Shown piece by piece: positions 38,511-47,590 of a DNA stretch of 64,000 bases; the stretch's first letter is position 1; every line of letters begins with the position of its first letter. The position numbers were made by a program, and so were the translations under genes. Below the pieces are notes generated by a model. That model was not told where the DNA came from. It searched no databases and was given only the letters and a program-made list of their open reading frames with translations. The stretch comes from Dongia deserti (GTDB taxonomy: Bacteria > Pseudomonadota > Alphaproteobacteria > Dongiales > Dongiaceae): positions 218,955-282,954 of the forward strand of contig NZ_QORW01000008.1 in NCBI RefSeq assembly GCF_003574735.1, read 5' to 3'.

Positions 38511-39155
38511 ATGCTCAAGATCTTCTGCGCGGTCGGCTCGGGCTCGGTGCCAATCGAAGCCACACTGACGCTACTCGGAATTCCCTACGAGATGATCGAG
38601 GCCGTCACTTGGGAGGATGAAGCGGCGCGTAAGCTGGTCGAGATGGTCAATCCACTGCGCCAGGTCCCGGCGGTGGTGCTGTCGAGCGGCGAGGTCCTGA
38701 CCGAGAGCGCCGCGATCCTGATCCACCTCGCCGATCTACATCCGCAGGCGCGCCTTGCGCCTGCTCTCGGCGACCCCCGGCGCGCGCAATATCTGCGCTG
38801 GATGGTGTACGTATCCGCGGCGATCTACGCGCTCGTCTGGATCATCGACGAGCCGGCACGAATCGTGGCCAGCAAAGATCAAGCGCCGGACGTGCTCGAT
38901 CGCCTCGAGAACCGGCGAGCCGAGTGCTGGCGCATGATGGACGAACAGATCACTCCCGGCCGGTACATCCTGGGCGACGAGCTCTCGGTGCTCGACCTCT
39001 ACGTCGCGGTCATCTCACGCTTCGCGCCCGGGCGCACACGTTTCTACAAGAGCGCGCCGAGGATGGCCGAGATCGTCCGCCGGGTCGATGCTGACCTGCG
39101 ACTGAAGACATTCTGGTCGAAGCGCTTTCCATTTAACGATGGGTGGGAGCGGTAA
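38511..39155 (+). CDS. Glutathione S-transferase family protein
   Basis: A 214-residue GST. The N-terminal thioredoxin-like domain is MLKIFCAVGSGSVPIEATL to about residue 80, with NPLRQVPAVVL (the cis-Pro loop) and LTESAAILIHLAD (the glutathione gamma-glutamyl contact ES). The all-helical C-terminal domain contains YILGDELSVLDLYVAV. The possible catalytic residue is the Ser/Gly region SGSV. GTGAGG lies five bases before the ATG at 38511. It starts 11 bases after the P460 gene, so cotranscription is likely. Confidence 0.88.
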   Translation: MLKIFCAVGSGSVPIEATLTLLGIPYEMIEAVTWEDEAARKLVEMVNPLRQVPAVVLSSGEVLTESAAILIHLADLHPQARLAPALGDPRRAQYLRWMVYVSAAIYALVWIIDEPARIVASKDQAPDVLDRLENRRAECWRMMDEQITPGRYILGDELSVLDLYVAVISRFAPGRTRFYKSAPRMAEIVRRVDADLRLKTFWSKRFPFNDGWER

Positions 39156-39191
39156 GCGCCACTCAACCACCTCTGCTTAGGAGATGCCAAG

Positions 39192-39641
39192 ATGGCTCAA
39201 CGCATGGATTACAATGCTGCAACGCCCGCCGGTGTGAAGGCGCTCGGCGCCGTCTACGGTCACGTCAGGCAAAGCCTGCCGAAGACGTTGGTTGACCTCG
39301 TCTACCTCAGGGTCTCGCAGATCAATGGCTGCGCCTACTGCATCGACATGCATTCGCGCGACCTGCTGAAGGACGGTGTGTCGGTCGAGAAGCTGGTGCT
39401 GGTGCCGGCCTGGCGCGAGGGCGGCACGCTGTTCGACGAAACCGAACGCGCGGCGCTCGCCTGGGCTGAGACGGTGACGCGCGTCGCCGAAACGGGCGTG
39501 CCGGATGCCGACTATGAGGCGGCAGCCGCCGTCTTCGACCAGAAGCAGCTCGCCGACCTCACGATCGCGATCGGGCTGATGAATTCCTACAACCGGCTCG
39601 CGATCAGTTTTCGTAACCCCCCGGCTGCCGCCAAACATTAG
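39192..39641 (+). CDS. AhpD-like carboxymuconolactone decarboxylase family protein
   Basis: A 149-residue AhpD/CMD-fold protein with the redox CxxC motif and helper His (QINGCAYCIDMHS: Cys47, Cys50, His54), the pattern of alkylhydroperoxidase-type members. PAWREGGTLFDETERAALAW is typical for this subgroup. It probably reduces peroxides with a thiol donor. AGGAGATGCCAAG precedes the ATG. It sits between the GST and a secreted cupin in a run of stress genes. Confidence 0.9.
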   Translation: MAQRMDYNAATPAGVKALGAVYGHVRQSLPKTLVDLVYLRVSQINGCAYCIDMHSRDLLKDGVSVEKLVLVPAWREGGTLFDETERAALAWAETVTRVAETGVPDADYEAAAAVFDQKQLADLTIAIGLMNSYNRLAISFRNPPAAAKH

Positions 39642-39666
39642 TCATCCCGAGAAAGGAGAGACTATC

Positions 39667-40092
39667 GTGAAAAACCTGATACTGGGACCTGTCGTCGTCG
39701 TTGCCAGTCTGACCATAATTTCCATCCTGGCGTACGCCGATAAGACCACAAACCATGAGACAGCGACTCCGATCTTCAAGCATGAACTGCCGAACGTCGC
39801 CGGCAAATCGCTGATCGCCGTTGAGGTGGAGTATCCGCCTGGTGCCGCCAGCCCGTCGCACACGCATGCGAAGTCCGCGTTCATCTATGCGTACGTGCTG
39901 TCTGGCGAGATCATCAGCGCCGTCGACGACGAGGAGCCCCGCGTGTACCGGGCAGGTGAGAGTTGGTACGAGACGCCCGGCGCACATCACCGCGTCTCAC
40001 GCAATGCCAGCGACACGGAACCCGCCAAGCTGCTTGCGATCTTCGTCCTGGATCCTGGCGAACAGAAGGTGACTTTCCCAGATCCGAAGTGA
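39667..40092 (+). CDS. Secreted cupin-domain protein (141 residues)
   Basis: Begins at GTG with AAAGGAGAG upstream. A signal peptide covers about residues 1-22 (MKNLILGPVVVVASLTIISI, then LAYA). The cupin barrel carries GAASPSHTHAKSAFIYAYVL (metal histidines and the following Glu/Ala region), EPRVYRAGESWYETPGAHHR and a late His. The domain is normally a metal-binding sensor or enzyme. A second, related cupin gene lies at 42801. Substrate unknown. Confidence 0.85.
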   Translation: MKNLILGPVVVVASLTIISILAYADKTTNHETATPIFKHELPNVAGKSLIAVEVEYPPGAASPSHTHAKSAFIYAYVLSGEIISAVDDEEPRVYRAGESWYETPGAHHRVSRNASDTEPAKLLAIFVLDPGEQKVTFPDPK

Positions 40093-40218
40093 GTTGCTGA
40101 AACATTACGGATCGCTGATCTCCCTCAAGCGCACGGAAAGTTGACTGTCAAAACGGAAAACGGCTTTCCACGTCACGCGCATACGATCGGATCGCATCCG
40201 GTATAAAGAGGTAACCAG

Positions 40219-40425
40219 ATGACCACGAACATCATCGAACTCGCACCGGCCCTACTGCGACGACGAGAGGGTCGCCAGCAAGCGGCGCAGGCTGTTCGCC
40301 AAACCCCTTGGCGCAGCCGCTATCGCGACGGAATCGACGGACTGGTGATCAGACGACCTACGGCCGAGATTGTTCGACTTGTCCCGTCGGCCAAGCCGCG
40401 GACCGGCGAGACGAATCATGGCTAA
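40219..40425 (+). CDS. Small hypothetical protein (68 residues)
   Basis: An Arg-rich soluble protein (MTTNIIELAPALLRRREGRQ to LVIRRPTAEIVRLVPS). AGAGGTAA lies at normal distance from the ATG, and the stop overlaps the start of the following TVP38-type gene by eight bases, which suggests coupled translation. No family recognised. The strong ribosome site and coupling are the reasons for calling it. Confidence 0.5.
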   Translation: MTTNIIELAPALLRRREGRQQAAQAVRQTPWRSRYRDGIDGLVIRRPTAEIVRLVPSAKPRTGETNHG

Positions 40426-41173
40426 GACAACGCACGGTGTTTCAGCGGCAAGGTCGCTGAAGGTCCGGTTGCTTGCCATCGGTATCGCGGTTGCTGCCGT
40501 CATCGTTGGTCTGAAGCTTACCGGGACGCTCGACTATCTCAGCTTTGCGGAGCTGGCCCGCAACCGCGATTGGCTGGCCGATCGCGTGAAAGAGCTCGGC
40601 GTTGCCGCTCCGATCGTGTTTGTACTGGTCTACGCTCTTTGCACCGCATTCTCGCTGCCATCGGCCCTTCTGCTCTCGACGCTGAGCGGTTTCCTCTTCG
40701 GAACCTGGTTGGGCGGGCTCGTCAACGTGGTCGGAGCGACGCTGGGTGCCACGGTCGTTTTCCTTGCGGCGAGGACGGCGCTCGGCGATCTGCTGCGCTC
40801 CCGCGCCGGGCCGTTTCTCCGGAAGCTGGAGGCAGGCTTCCGTGAGGACGAGCTCAGCTACATGCTGGTGCTTCGGCTGGTCCCGCTGTTTCCGTTCTGG
40901 CTGGTCAACCTGGCGCTGGCGTTTCTCGGCGTCCGTCTCTCGACCTTCGTCATCGGCACTCTGGTCGGCATCATTCCGGGGGCTTGGGTCTTCGCCAGCG
41001 TCGGAACGGGCCTGGGTGCCATCCTGGACAGCGGCGGTACGCCGGACGGCTCTGCGCTGCTCAAGCCACAGGTCCTGCTGTCCATCATTGGCCTCGTCGT
41101 TCTGGCGCTGATCCCGGTCATCTACAAACGGCTCCGGCGCACCTTCTCTCATGCCACGGAGAAGGTGTCATGA
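40418..41173 (+). CDS. TVP38/TMEM64 (DedA/VTT-domain) family membrane protein
   Basis: A 251-residue integral membrane protein with a first helix at about residues 15-35 and the VTT core: FSLPSALLLSTLSGFLFGTW, VNVVGATLGATVVFLAAR, LRLVPLFPFWLVNLALAFLG, and IIPGAWVFASVGTGLG with the re-entrant Pro/Gly motifs. Proteins of this group act as lipid scramblases or transport small ions and metabolites. In many proteobacteria a TVP38 gene precedes a pyridine-nucleotide disulfide oxidoreductase gene, and the same holds here (ATGA overlap with the next gene, which is now broken). Confidence 0.88.
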   Translation: MAKTTHGVSAARSLKVRLLAIGIAVAAVIVGLKLTGTLDYLSFAELARNRDWLADRVKELGVAAPIVFVLVYALCTAFSLPSALLLSTLSGFLFGTWLGGLVNVVGATLGATVVFLAARTALGDLLRSRAGPFLRKLEAGFREDELSYMLVLRLVPLFPFWLVNLALAFLGVRLSTFVIGTLVGIIPGAWVFASVGTGLGAILDSGGTPDGSALLKPQVLLSIIGLVVLALIPVIYKRLRRTFSHATEKVS

Positions 41174-42290
41174 GCGGCATGTATCTGGATGTTGATCTCT
41201 GCGTCATCGGCGCAGGGTCAGGTGGGCTATCGGTGGCTGCCGGGGCGGCACAGCTCGGCGCCTCGACGGTGCTGATCGAGCGCCACAAGATGGGTGGCGA
41301 CTGCCTCAATACCGGCTGCGTGCCGTCCAAGGCCCTGCTTGCAGCAGGGAAGGTCGTCCGTGGCTGGCGGCGCGCGCAGGCGTTCAGTGTCGGATATGCG
41401 CCGCCGCATGTTGATTTTGCGGCAGTCAACCGGCACGTCCACGACGTGATCGCCGCCATCGCGCCCAACGACTCGGTCGGGCGGTTCGAAAGCCTCGGCG
41501 TCAAGGTGATCAAGGGCTCCGGTCGCTTTGTCGGGCTGCGGGAGGTCATGGTCGATGGAACGCGGATCCGGGCCCGCCGCTTCGTGATCGCCACCGGGTC
41601 AAGTGCGGCGGTGCCGCCAATTCCGGGTCTCGAGAACGTCCCCTATTTTACGAACGAGACGGTTTTCGAAAATACCGAGCTGCCGCGCCACCTCATCATC
41701 ATCGGCGCCGGCCCAATCGGCCTCGAGATGGCGCAGGCCCATCAATCGCTCGGCTCCGTAGTGACCGTGCTTGAGGCGGCGCGCGTTCTCCCCAAGGACG
41801 ATCCCGAGCTTGCCCAACTACTGGGGCAGCATCTCGTCGCCCAAGGCGTCGCCATCCGAGAACGGGTGAAGATCGCCCGCGTCGAGCCGGAGGGAAGCGG
41901 AGTTGTGGCGGTGCTCGAAACCAAAGACGGCCGCGAGGAGCAGGTTGCCGGCTCGCATCTTCTGATCGCGGCCGGGCGGCGGCCAAACACCGCCGCATGA
42001 CCGAGGAACAGGCGCGCGCCACGCATGGCGATGGTCTGGTCAAGGCGGTGACGACGAAATCCGGCAAGATTCTCGGCGCATCGATTCTCGGCGCCCATGC
42101 CGGCGAGCTGATCCAGGTGTGGGCACTGGCGATCGGCCAAGGACTCAACATCAAGGCGCTGGCCGGGATGATCGCGCCATATCCGACGCTCGGAGAGATC
42201 AACAAGCGCGCCGCTGGCGCCTTCTTCACTCCGAAGCTCTTCGGCGACCGCACCAAGCGGCTGGTGCGCTTCTTGGCCCACTTCGGCTGA
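41170..42290 (+). pseudogene. Dihydrolipoamide dehydrogenase/mercuric reductase-like oxidoreductase with internal deletions
   Basis: The first frame (276 residues) has the FAD fold VDLCVIGAGSGGLSVAAGAA, the redox disulfide GGDCLNTGCVPSKAL (Cys45, Cys50), the NAD(P) fold HLIIIGAGPIGLEMAQA and IAAGRRPNTA, and then stops. A second frame begins in TEEQARATHG and jumps directly to DGLVKAVTTKSGKILGASIL, then runs to a normal C-terminus (PYPTLGEINKRAAGAFF). Compared with the usual 460-470 residues, about 90 residues before TEEQAR (including the second FAD contact GDV) and about 20 after THG are missing. It overlaps the TVP38-type gene by four bases. The enzyme should be inactive. Confidence 0.85.
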
Positions 42291-42320
42291 CACGAACCCT
42301 GTCACAGAAAGGACTTTCTC

Positions 42321-42764
42321 ATGTCTAGCTCTTCGCGCCTCCTGCTCGGATTTTTCGCCGGCTTCCTGTCGCATCTGATCTTCCAAGGCGCTTTCGGCAG
42401 CATTCTCTATGCAGCGCACGTGTTGCCGGCATTACCCTTCAGCCTCGATCCGGTGCCGCCTCTCGGCGTGCCGAAGACACTGAATCTAGGATTCTGGGCG
42501 GGGCTTTGGGGAATTGGATATGCCTTGCTCGAGCGTCAGCTCACCGCCCGTTTCGGGTGGTGGCTAGGCGGGCTCGTCTTCGGCCTCGCTCCTTTGGCGA
42601 TATTCTGGTTTGCCGTTCTGCCGCTCAAAGGTCTTGGAGCTGGCGGCGGCTTCGATCCCACGGTGGTGCCGATCCACGTCGGCTTTCACGAGGCGTTTGG
42701 CATCGGCGTCGCGATCATCTTTCAGGCCGCTCTCACCCTCGCTCGTTGCAGGGTCCAGGCGTAA
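42321..42764 (+). CDS. Hypothetical four-helix membrane protein (147 residues)
   Basis: Four hydrophobic segments are visible: LLLGFFAGFLSHLIFQGAFG, the region around LNLGFWAGLWGIGYAL, WWLGGLVFGLAPLAIFWFAV and FGIGVAIIFQAALTLA. Loops are short, and a Gly/Pro-rich stretch (LKGLGAGGGFDPTVVP) precedes the last helix. AAAGGAC lies upstream. The pattern is common in small proteobacterial membrane proteins of unknown role. It is in the same run as the cupin and redox genes. Confidence 0.75.
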   Translation: MSSSSRLLLGFFAGFLSHLIFQGAFGSILYAAHVLPALPFSLDPVPPLGVPKTLNLGFWAGLWGIGYALLERQLTARFGWWLGGLVFGLAPLAIFWFAVLPLKGLGAGGGFDPTVVPIHVGFHEAFGIGVAIIFQAALTLARCRVQA

Positions 42765-42800
42765 CCCGAAGCGCACCCATTCTCACGAAAGGACATCCAT

Positions 42801-43202
42801 ATGAAAACGGGTCTGAGTGTTGCGGCTGCGGCATTGATCTGCACAAGTGTGTGGGCGCCGCACGTCGCGCTGGCGCAGCAGGCGGATATAAAACGTAGCA
42901 ATCTCCAGCGGCACGATCTCAGCGTACCGGGACGCGAGGTGGTCCAGGTGCTCGTTGAGTTCGCTCCCGGAGTTGAATTTCCGAGGCACTCCCATCCCGG
43001 CGAAGAGATCGTCTATGTCGTCGAAGGCGTGCTGGAATATAGGCTAGATGGTAAGCCGCCGGTGACGCTCAAGGCCGGCGAGGTGTTGTTCATCCCGGCT
43101 GGAGGCGTCCACGCCGTCAAGAACGTCGGCAGCGTCAGTGCCGCGGAACTAGCCACTTACATTGTGGAGAAGGAGAAGCCGCTCCTCGAAATTGCCGAGT
43201 GA
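42801..43202 (+). CDS. Secreted cupin-domain protein (133 residues)
   Basis: Has a signal peptide (MKTGLSVAAAALICTSVWAP, cleavage near ALA-QQA) and a cupin barrel with FPRHSHPGEEIVYVVEGVLE (His, His and Glu metal ligands) and LFIPAGGVHAVKNVG (the last His). AAAGGACATCC lies before the ATG. It is related to, but clearly diverged from, the cupin at 39667. It is likely a periplasmic metal-binding protein whose substrate is unknown. Confidence 0.87.
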   Translation: MKTGLSVAAAALICTSVWAPHVALAQQADIKRSNLQRHDLSVPGREVVQVLVEFAPGVEFPRHSHPGEEIVYVVEGVLEYRLDGKPPVTLKAGEVLFIPAGGVHAVKNVGSVSAAELATYIVEKEKPLLEIAE

Positions 43203-43241
43203 TCACCTCTGAAGTCTCCATTCAAGCACAAGGACGTAAAC

Positions 43242-44168
43242 ATGGAACCCAAGCATAACGGCCCGATCCTCGTCACCGGAGCGGCCGGCGACCTCGGTGG
43301 TATCGGCCGGAACCTTACCGCAATGCTGCTCGACAAGGGACATAAGGTACGCGCGTTGGTTCGGCGGGAGGATGAGCGTTCTGAAGCTTTGCGGCGGCTC
43401 GGCGCCGAGGTCGTGCAGGGCGACCTGACGGACCTCGGCTCGATGCACCGTGCGACCGAAGGCTGCGCGCGCATCTATTTCGGAATGTCCGTGTCGCCGG
43501 CATATCTCGAAGCCACGGTCAACACCGCGGCAGTGGCCCGCCATCACGGCGTCCAAGCCTTCGTGAACATGTCGCAGATGACGGTCACCTCCATGAGCAT
43601 CACCAAGACCACCGACAGCCCGCAGCACAAGCTGCACTGGCTGGCGGAGCAGGCGTTGGCCTGGTCCGGTCTGCCCGTCGTCACGGTACGGCCAACGGTC
43701 TTCCTCGAAGGTTTCTTTCTGCGTCTCGCCGCCGCCGGCGTCAGGGAAAGGAACGAACTGGCTTTGCCGCTCGGCAACGGCAAGACCTCGCCGATCTCGG
43801 CTGTTGACGTGGCACGAGCCGTATCCGTGATCCTCGATGATCCCGCGCCGCACATCGGCCAAATTTACAACCTGACTGGGTTCGAGTCGGCCGATCTGGA
43901 CCACTATGCACGGGTTTTTTCCGAGGTACTTGGGCGTACGATCCGCTATCGCAGCGTGCCGCTCGCAGAGTGGACCGATGGGCTTCGGGTTGCTGGGGTG
44001 CCCACGCACGTCATCAACCACCTCTCGGTGATGGGCGATCTTCACGCCCAGGGCCGGTATGACCGCATGACGGACGACCTTTTAAGGCTTACCGGCAGAA
44101 CGGCGACGACCGCGCGTGACTTCGTGAAATTACATGCCGCCGAATTCGGGCGGGGCGTCAATGCTTGA
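43242..44168 (+). CDS. NmrA-like NAD(P)-binding protein (atypical SDR)
   Basis: A 308-residue protein with the Rossmann motif [20 protein letters not shown] (extended GxxGxxG), [16 protein letters not shown] (adenosine-phosphate binding arginines, favouring NADP), and [16 protein letters not shown]. The usual SDR catalytic YxxxK is not obvious. It resembles NmrA/QorB proteins, which are redox sensors or quinone reductases. It lies between the cupin and the thioredoxin-MsrB gene in the stress run. Confidence 0.87.
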   Translation: MEPKHNGPILVTGAAGDLGGIGRNLTAMLLDKGHKVRALVRREDERSEALRRLGAEVVQGDLTDLGSMHRATEGCARIYFGMSVSPAYLEATVNTAAVARHHGVQAFVNMSQMTVTSMSITKTTDSPQHKLHWLAEQALAWSGLPVVTVRPTVFLEGFFLRLAAAGVRERNELALPLGNGKTSPISAVDVARAVSVILDDPAPHIGQIYNLTGFESADLDHYARVFSEVLGRTIRYRSVPLAEWTDGLRVAGVPTHVINHLSVMGDLHAQGRYDRMTDDLLRLTGRTATTARDFVKLHAAEFGRGVNA

Positions 44169-44275
44169 ATGCGAGGCCACGAGAAACCGATTGCAGTTCT
44201 TCACAGATCATAACGTGCATCACGACTGGCGCAGCACGATGTTCTGGCGACGACGCTAACCGAAGGGATACTGAC

Positions 44276-45064
44276 GTGACCAGCCTAATTGCCAATGAAC
44301 CGATTCACATCAGCGACAATGACTTCGACGCTCTTGTCCACAAAAGCGACCTGGTTTTAGTCGACTTCTGGGCGCCCTGGTGCGGCCCTTGCCGCGCCAT
44401 CGCTCCGGTCTTGGAAGAACTCGCAAGAGAGTACGGCAAAACTCTTACCGTCGCGAAGATCAACATCGACGACAATCCACGAACCAGCGCGCGCTTCGGC
44501 GTCCGAACTATTCCGACCCTGGTGCTGTTCAAGGGCGGAAACCAGGTCGAAACGTTGGTTGGCCTCCAATCCCGGTCCGCGCTGATCGCCGCGATCGAGC
44601 GCGCGCGAGCAAAATACGCGAAGACCGACGAAGGCCTCAGCCGGTTGACGCCGGAACAGTACCGGGTGACACAGCAGTGCGGCACCGAAATGCCGTTCTC
44701 CGGCGAGTATGTCGACAACAAGGCGCCCGGCATCTACGTCGACGTGGTCTCGGGAGAACCACTGTTCGCTTCGATCCACAAATATGACTCCGGGTCTGGC
44801 TGGCCGAGCTTTACCCGCCCAATAACCAAGGAGAATGTGATCGAGCGAACCGACGACAGCCATGGCATGCGCCGAGTCGAAGTGCGCTCAAAGCACGGCG
44901 ACAGCCATCTTGGTCACGTCTTCACCGACGGACCCTCGGATTCAACTGGCCTGCGCTACTGCATCAATTCCGCGTCGCTTCGCTTCATCGCGCGGGAGAA
45001 TATGGAAGCCGAAGGCTATGGCGACCTGCTTTCAATTTTCAATGTCGAGAAACGGAGGACTTAA
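44276..45064 (+). CDS. Thioredoxin-MsrB fusion (peptide methionine-R-sulfoxide reductase)
   Basis: A 262-residue fusion. Residues 1-110 are a thioredoxin domain with the active site [14 protein letters not shown] (Cys36, Cys39) and cis-Pro TIPTLVLF. Residues from about 118 are MsrB ([38 protein letters not shown]), with the catalytic Cys229 in [11 protein letters not shown]. The CxxC zinc pairs of one MsrB class are absent. No signal peptide is present, so it acts in the cytoplasm. The GTG at 44276 has AAGGGA seven bases upstream and starts the thioredoxin fold cleanly; the frame before it is not protein-like. msrA follows after one base, so both methionine sulfoxide stereoisomers are covered by one transcript. 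Confidence 0.88.
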   Translation: MTSLIANEPIHISDNDFDALVHKSDLVLVDFWAPWCGPCRAIAPVLEELAREYGKTLTVAKINIDDNPRTSARFGVRTIPTLVLFKGGNQVETLVGLQSRSALIAAIERARAKYAKTDEGLSRLTPEQYRVTQQCGTEMPFSGEYVDNKAPGIYVDVVSGEPLFASIHKYDSGSGWPSFTRPITKENVIERTDDSHGMRRVEVRSKHGDSHLGHVFTDGPSDSTGLRYCINSASLRFIARENMEAEGYGDLLSIFNVEKRRT

Positions 45065-45065
45065 C

Positions 45066-45584
45066 ATGACACGCGAGCTTGAACGGGCCGTCTTCGCCGG
45101 CGGTTGCTTCTGGGGCATGCAGGACCTGATCCGGAATCTGCCCGGCGTCGTCAGCACACGTGTCGGATACACCGGTGGCGATGGGCCGAACCCGACCTAT
45201 CGCAACCACGGAACTCACGCCGAGTCCATCGAGATCGACTTCGATCCAGACCGCATCAGCTATCGCAATCTGTTGGAGTTTTTCTTCCAGATCCACGATC
45301 CGACCACCCGCAATCGCCAAGGCAACGATGTCGGCGTTTCGTACCGATCGGAGATTTTCTATGTCACCGAGGAGCAGCGTGAGGAGGCGCTCGGGACGAT
45401 CGGCGATGTTGACGCCTCTGGCCTATGGCCAGGCCGCGTCGTGACAAAGGTGTCCCCCGCCGGCGACTTCTGGGAAGCCGAGCCGGAGCACCAGGATTAC
45501 CTGGAGCGCTACCCCAACGGCTATACCTGCCACTTCCCGCGTCACGGTTGGAAGCTGCCCCGGCGCGCCGGCGCCGCCGCCTGA
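45066..45584 (+). CDS. msrA: Peptide methionine-S-sulfoxide reductase
   Basis: A 172-residue MsrA. The catalytic motif GCFWG (Cys14) is in [44 protein letters not shown] and FFQIHDPTT follow, then [11 protein letters not shown] and the C-terminal [14 protein letters not shown], all typical. It starts one base after the thioredoxin-MsrB stop, so the electron donor (thioredoxin domain) and both Msr types are encoded together. The role is repair of oxidised methionine in proteins. Confidence 0.95.
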   Translation: MTRELERAVFAGGCFWGMQDLIRNLPGVVSTRVGYTGGDGPNPTYRNHGTHAESIEIDFDPDRISYRNLLEFFFQIHDPTTRNRQGNDVGVSYRSEIFYVTEEQREEALGTIGDVDASGLWPGRVVTKVSPAGDFWEAEPEHQDYLERYPNGYTCHFPRHGWKLPRRAGAAA

Positions 45585-45593
45585 TGCCGAAAG

Positions 45594-45642
45594 CCCTCTC
45601 CATCGGCTACGCTGGGGAGGGCTGGCCCCTTGAGGAAGGGGC
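45594..45642 (+). terminator. Two adjacent hairpins after msrA
   Basis: GCCCTCTCC (45594-45602) pairs with GGGGAGGGC (45614-45622, one G-T pair). Directly after it, GCCCCTT-GAGG-AAGGGGC (45625-45642) forms a perfect 7-bp stem. No T-run follows, so this may be a weak or processing-type end between msrA and the PQ-loop gene. Confidence 0.4.
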
Positions 45643-45689
45643 GTTCAGCTTCCGCAATCCAAACGCATCAAGAGATGCTGGAGGGTGCA

Positions 45690-46040
45690 ATGAGCGTTTC
45701 AATAGAGTGGCTCGGTTTTGCGGCGATCGCATTATCCGTGGTGGCCTACATGCCCCAGATCGCCCATTTGATCAAAGAGCATTGTTCCGCTGGCCTTAGC
45801 CCCAGGGCCTATGTCATGTGGATGGTATCGGCAGTGCTCCTGCTTGCCTATTCGATTGCACAGGATGATCTGGTTTTCGTAGCCCTCCAGAGTTACCAGA
45901 CCGCAGCAGGAGCGCTGGTCTTGTTCTTCTGTCTGAGGTACAAGGGCCAGCGTTGCGAGGCCCACGGCGGCGAGCCTTTGTCGCATCGACTTAAGCAATC
46001 GCAGGGGCCTGTCCTGACGCAACCGGCCAATCCGTCTTAG
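45690..46040 (+). CDS. PQ-loop (SemiSWEET-like) small membrane protein
   Basis: A 116-residue protein with three predicted helices and the PQ motif in IALSVVAYMPQIAHLIKEHC, the pattern of SemiSWEET half-transporters, which work as dimers in sugar or small-molecule facilitation. A polar tail of about 30 residues follows. GAGGG lies six bases before the ATG at 45690; the frame upstream is not protein-like. Confidence 0.82.
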   Translation: MSVSIEWLGFAAIALSVVAYMPQIAHLIKEHCSAGLSPRAYVMWMVSAVLLLAYSIAQDDLVFVALQSYQTAAGALVLFFCLRYKGQRCEAHGGEPLSHRLKQSQGPVLTQPANPS

Positions 46041-46054
46041 ACAAGCAGATAACC

Positions 46055-47494
46055 ATGCACGTGGAGATCAATTTTCGCCGCGATATCACTCTGGATCTCT
46101 ATCGCCGCGTGGCCTGGCAAGGGCAAGGATTGCGGCTCGGGGGCGTCGCCATCGAATGCATGAAGAAGCGACGAGAGGAATTCCTTCGTCTGCTCGATGG
46201 CGATCCGAATGTGACAATCTACGGGGTCACGACAGGTTATGGCCATCAGGCCAGCTTTCGACTGGACGGTGAAGCGCGGCGCGTCCACGCTCGAAGAGCG
46301 CCCAAGGATACAGTTGCAGCCTTCGGCCGAGCGGCGCCCGAGCGGGTAACACGTGGAATCGTTCTCGCGCGCCTCGCAAACTTCATCGAGGGCCACGCGG
46401 CGATTACACCCGAGCTCGCGATCGCGGTTGCTGCGCTGCTTGACGGAGCGACATTGCCGAAGGTCTCGGTTTCGGGACAGGGCGGTGCCGGTGAGATTCT
46501 GTGGGCCGGGCCTCTTTTCGCTGAATTGGCCGAGCGGTTTCCCCTTGGGGAGAAGGACGCACTCTCTCTCGTCAACGGCTCCCCCGCGGCGAGCGCGTTG
46601 ATCGCCGATGCGGCGATCGCCATGCGTCGCCGGCTGTCGCTGGTCGAGAAGGTGTTCGCTCTCTCGGCCGAAGCGATTATGGCGCCGCTCGAGGCATACG
46701 ATCCTGTCTTCGAAGCATTGTGGGGTGACCGTTACGAAGCGGAGGCGCTGCGGCAGCTGCGGTCCCTGCTGCCGGATGGAGGTAAGGAACGGCGCCGGTA
46801 CCAAGCTCCAGTGAGCTATCGCATTCTCCCACGCGTCTTGGGGCAGCTCCGCCGCGCCATTGCCCAAGCCGAAGAGATCGCCGAAAGCTCGCTGCAGTCG
46901 GTCACTGACAATCCGGTTTTCCTGCCGCCCGAGGCTGGTTATCCGCTTGGCCGGGTCTGCAGCAATGGCGGTTTCCACAACGCCCGAGCCTATCCGGCCT
47001 TGGATAACCTTGCAGCTGCCTGTGCCGATCTGTGCGCCCTGGCGGAGCGCCACACGACGAAGCTGCTGGATGGCCGCTATTCGCTGCTGCCCGACCAGTT
47101 GCAGGCCGGCGATGGATATATCGGGATCCTGGGGTTTGTCCAAGTTGGCTATGCGGAGGAAGCCCGTCGCCACGCGCAGCGTACCTTTCTACCTGGAAGC
47201 GAAGCGGGTGGCTTCGGGCAGAACGATGTCGCGCCGCTGACCGGCCTCGCGTGGCTGGCACAGGAGGAGGCCGGGCGATGCCTGGATGCCGCGGTTACGA
47301 TGCTGGCAACGGTTGCTTCGCAGGCCTTGCACGTCAGCAACCGGCCGGCCCCTCTCCAGCTGAGTGAGCTCCTCACTTTGATCCGCAGCGAGTTCCCGCC
47401 TGTGTCGGAGGCCAGAACGTTTTCCGGCGAGTTGGCGGCCTTGATGTCCCAGTTCCGCCGTAAAATCTACCACGTTGCGGTGGACGACAGTTGA
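46055..47494 (+). CDS. Aromatic amino acid lyase (HAL/PAL) family protein lacking the MIO triad
   Basis: A 479-residue member of the histidine/phenylalanine/tyrosine ammonia-lyase fold. Conserved parts are IYGVTTGYGHQASF (residues 55-68, catalytic-Tyr loop), SLVNGSPAASALIADAAI, ESSLQSVTDNPVFLPPEA and GGFHNARAYPALDNLAAA. Active members form the MIO cofactor from Ala-Ser-Gly in GxxGASGDLxPL. Here the aligned stretch is SGQGGAGEILWAGPL (residues 140-154), so the triad reads Gly-Ala-Gly and has no Ser. MIO formation should be impossible, and a different chemistry or a binding role is likely. The gene follows the PQ-loop gene by 14 bases; a small-molecule pathway shared by the two is possible. Confidence 0.85.
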   Translation: MHVEINFRRDITLDLYRRVAWQGQGLRLGGVAIECMKKRREEFLRLLDGDPNVTIYGVTTGYGHQASFRLDGEARRVHARRAPKDTVAAFGRAAPERVTRGIVLARLANFIEGHAAITPELAIAVAALLDGATLPKVSVSGQGGAGEILWAGPLFAELAERFPLGEKDALSLVNGSPAASALIADAAIAMRRRLSLVEKVFALSAEAIMAPLEAYDPVFEALWGDRYEAEALRQLRSLLPDGGKERRRYQAPVSYRILPRVLGQLRRAIAQAEEIAESSLQSVTDNPVFLPPEAGYPLGRVCSNGGFHNARAYPALDNLAAACADLCALAERHTTKLLDGRYSLLPDQLQAGDGYIGILGFVQVGYAEEARRHAQRTFLPGSEAGGFGQNDVAPLTGLAWLAQEEAGRCLDAAVTMLATVASQALHVSNRPAPLQLSELLTLIRSEFPPVSEARTFSGELAALMSQFRRKIYHVAVDDS

Positions 47495-47590
47495 TGTCGA
47501 AGACAGCTGCCAGCTCACGCAGCGGGGGTCGATCCGTTACTCCATTGAAAACACAGCATTGACGTTCTAGGATGTAGCCCCCTCAAGGGC

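Noticed and set aside
41997..42290. Independent 97-residue gene
   Set aside because: The sequence is the C-terminal part of the disulfide oxidoreductase pseudogene, not a separate protein.
44165..44275. Longer N-terminus for the thioredoxin-MsrB protein
   Set aside because: The extra 37 codons start at TTG, lack a ribosome site and are not protein-like; GTG 44276 has a good site.
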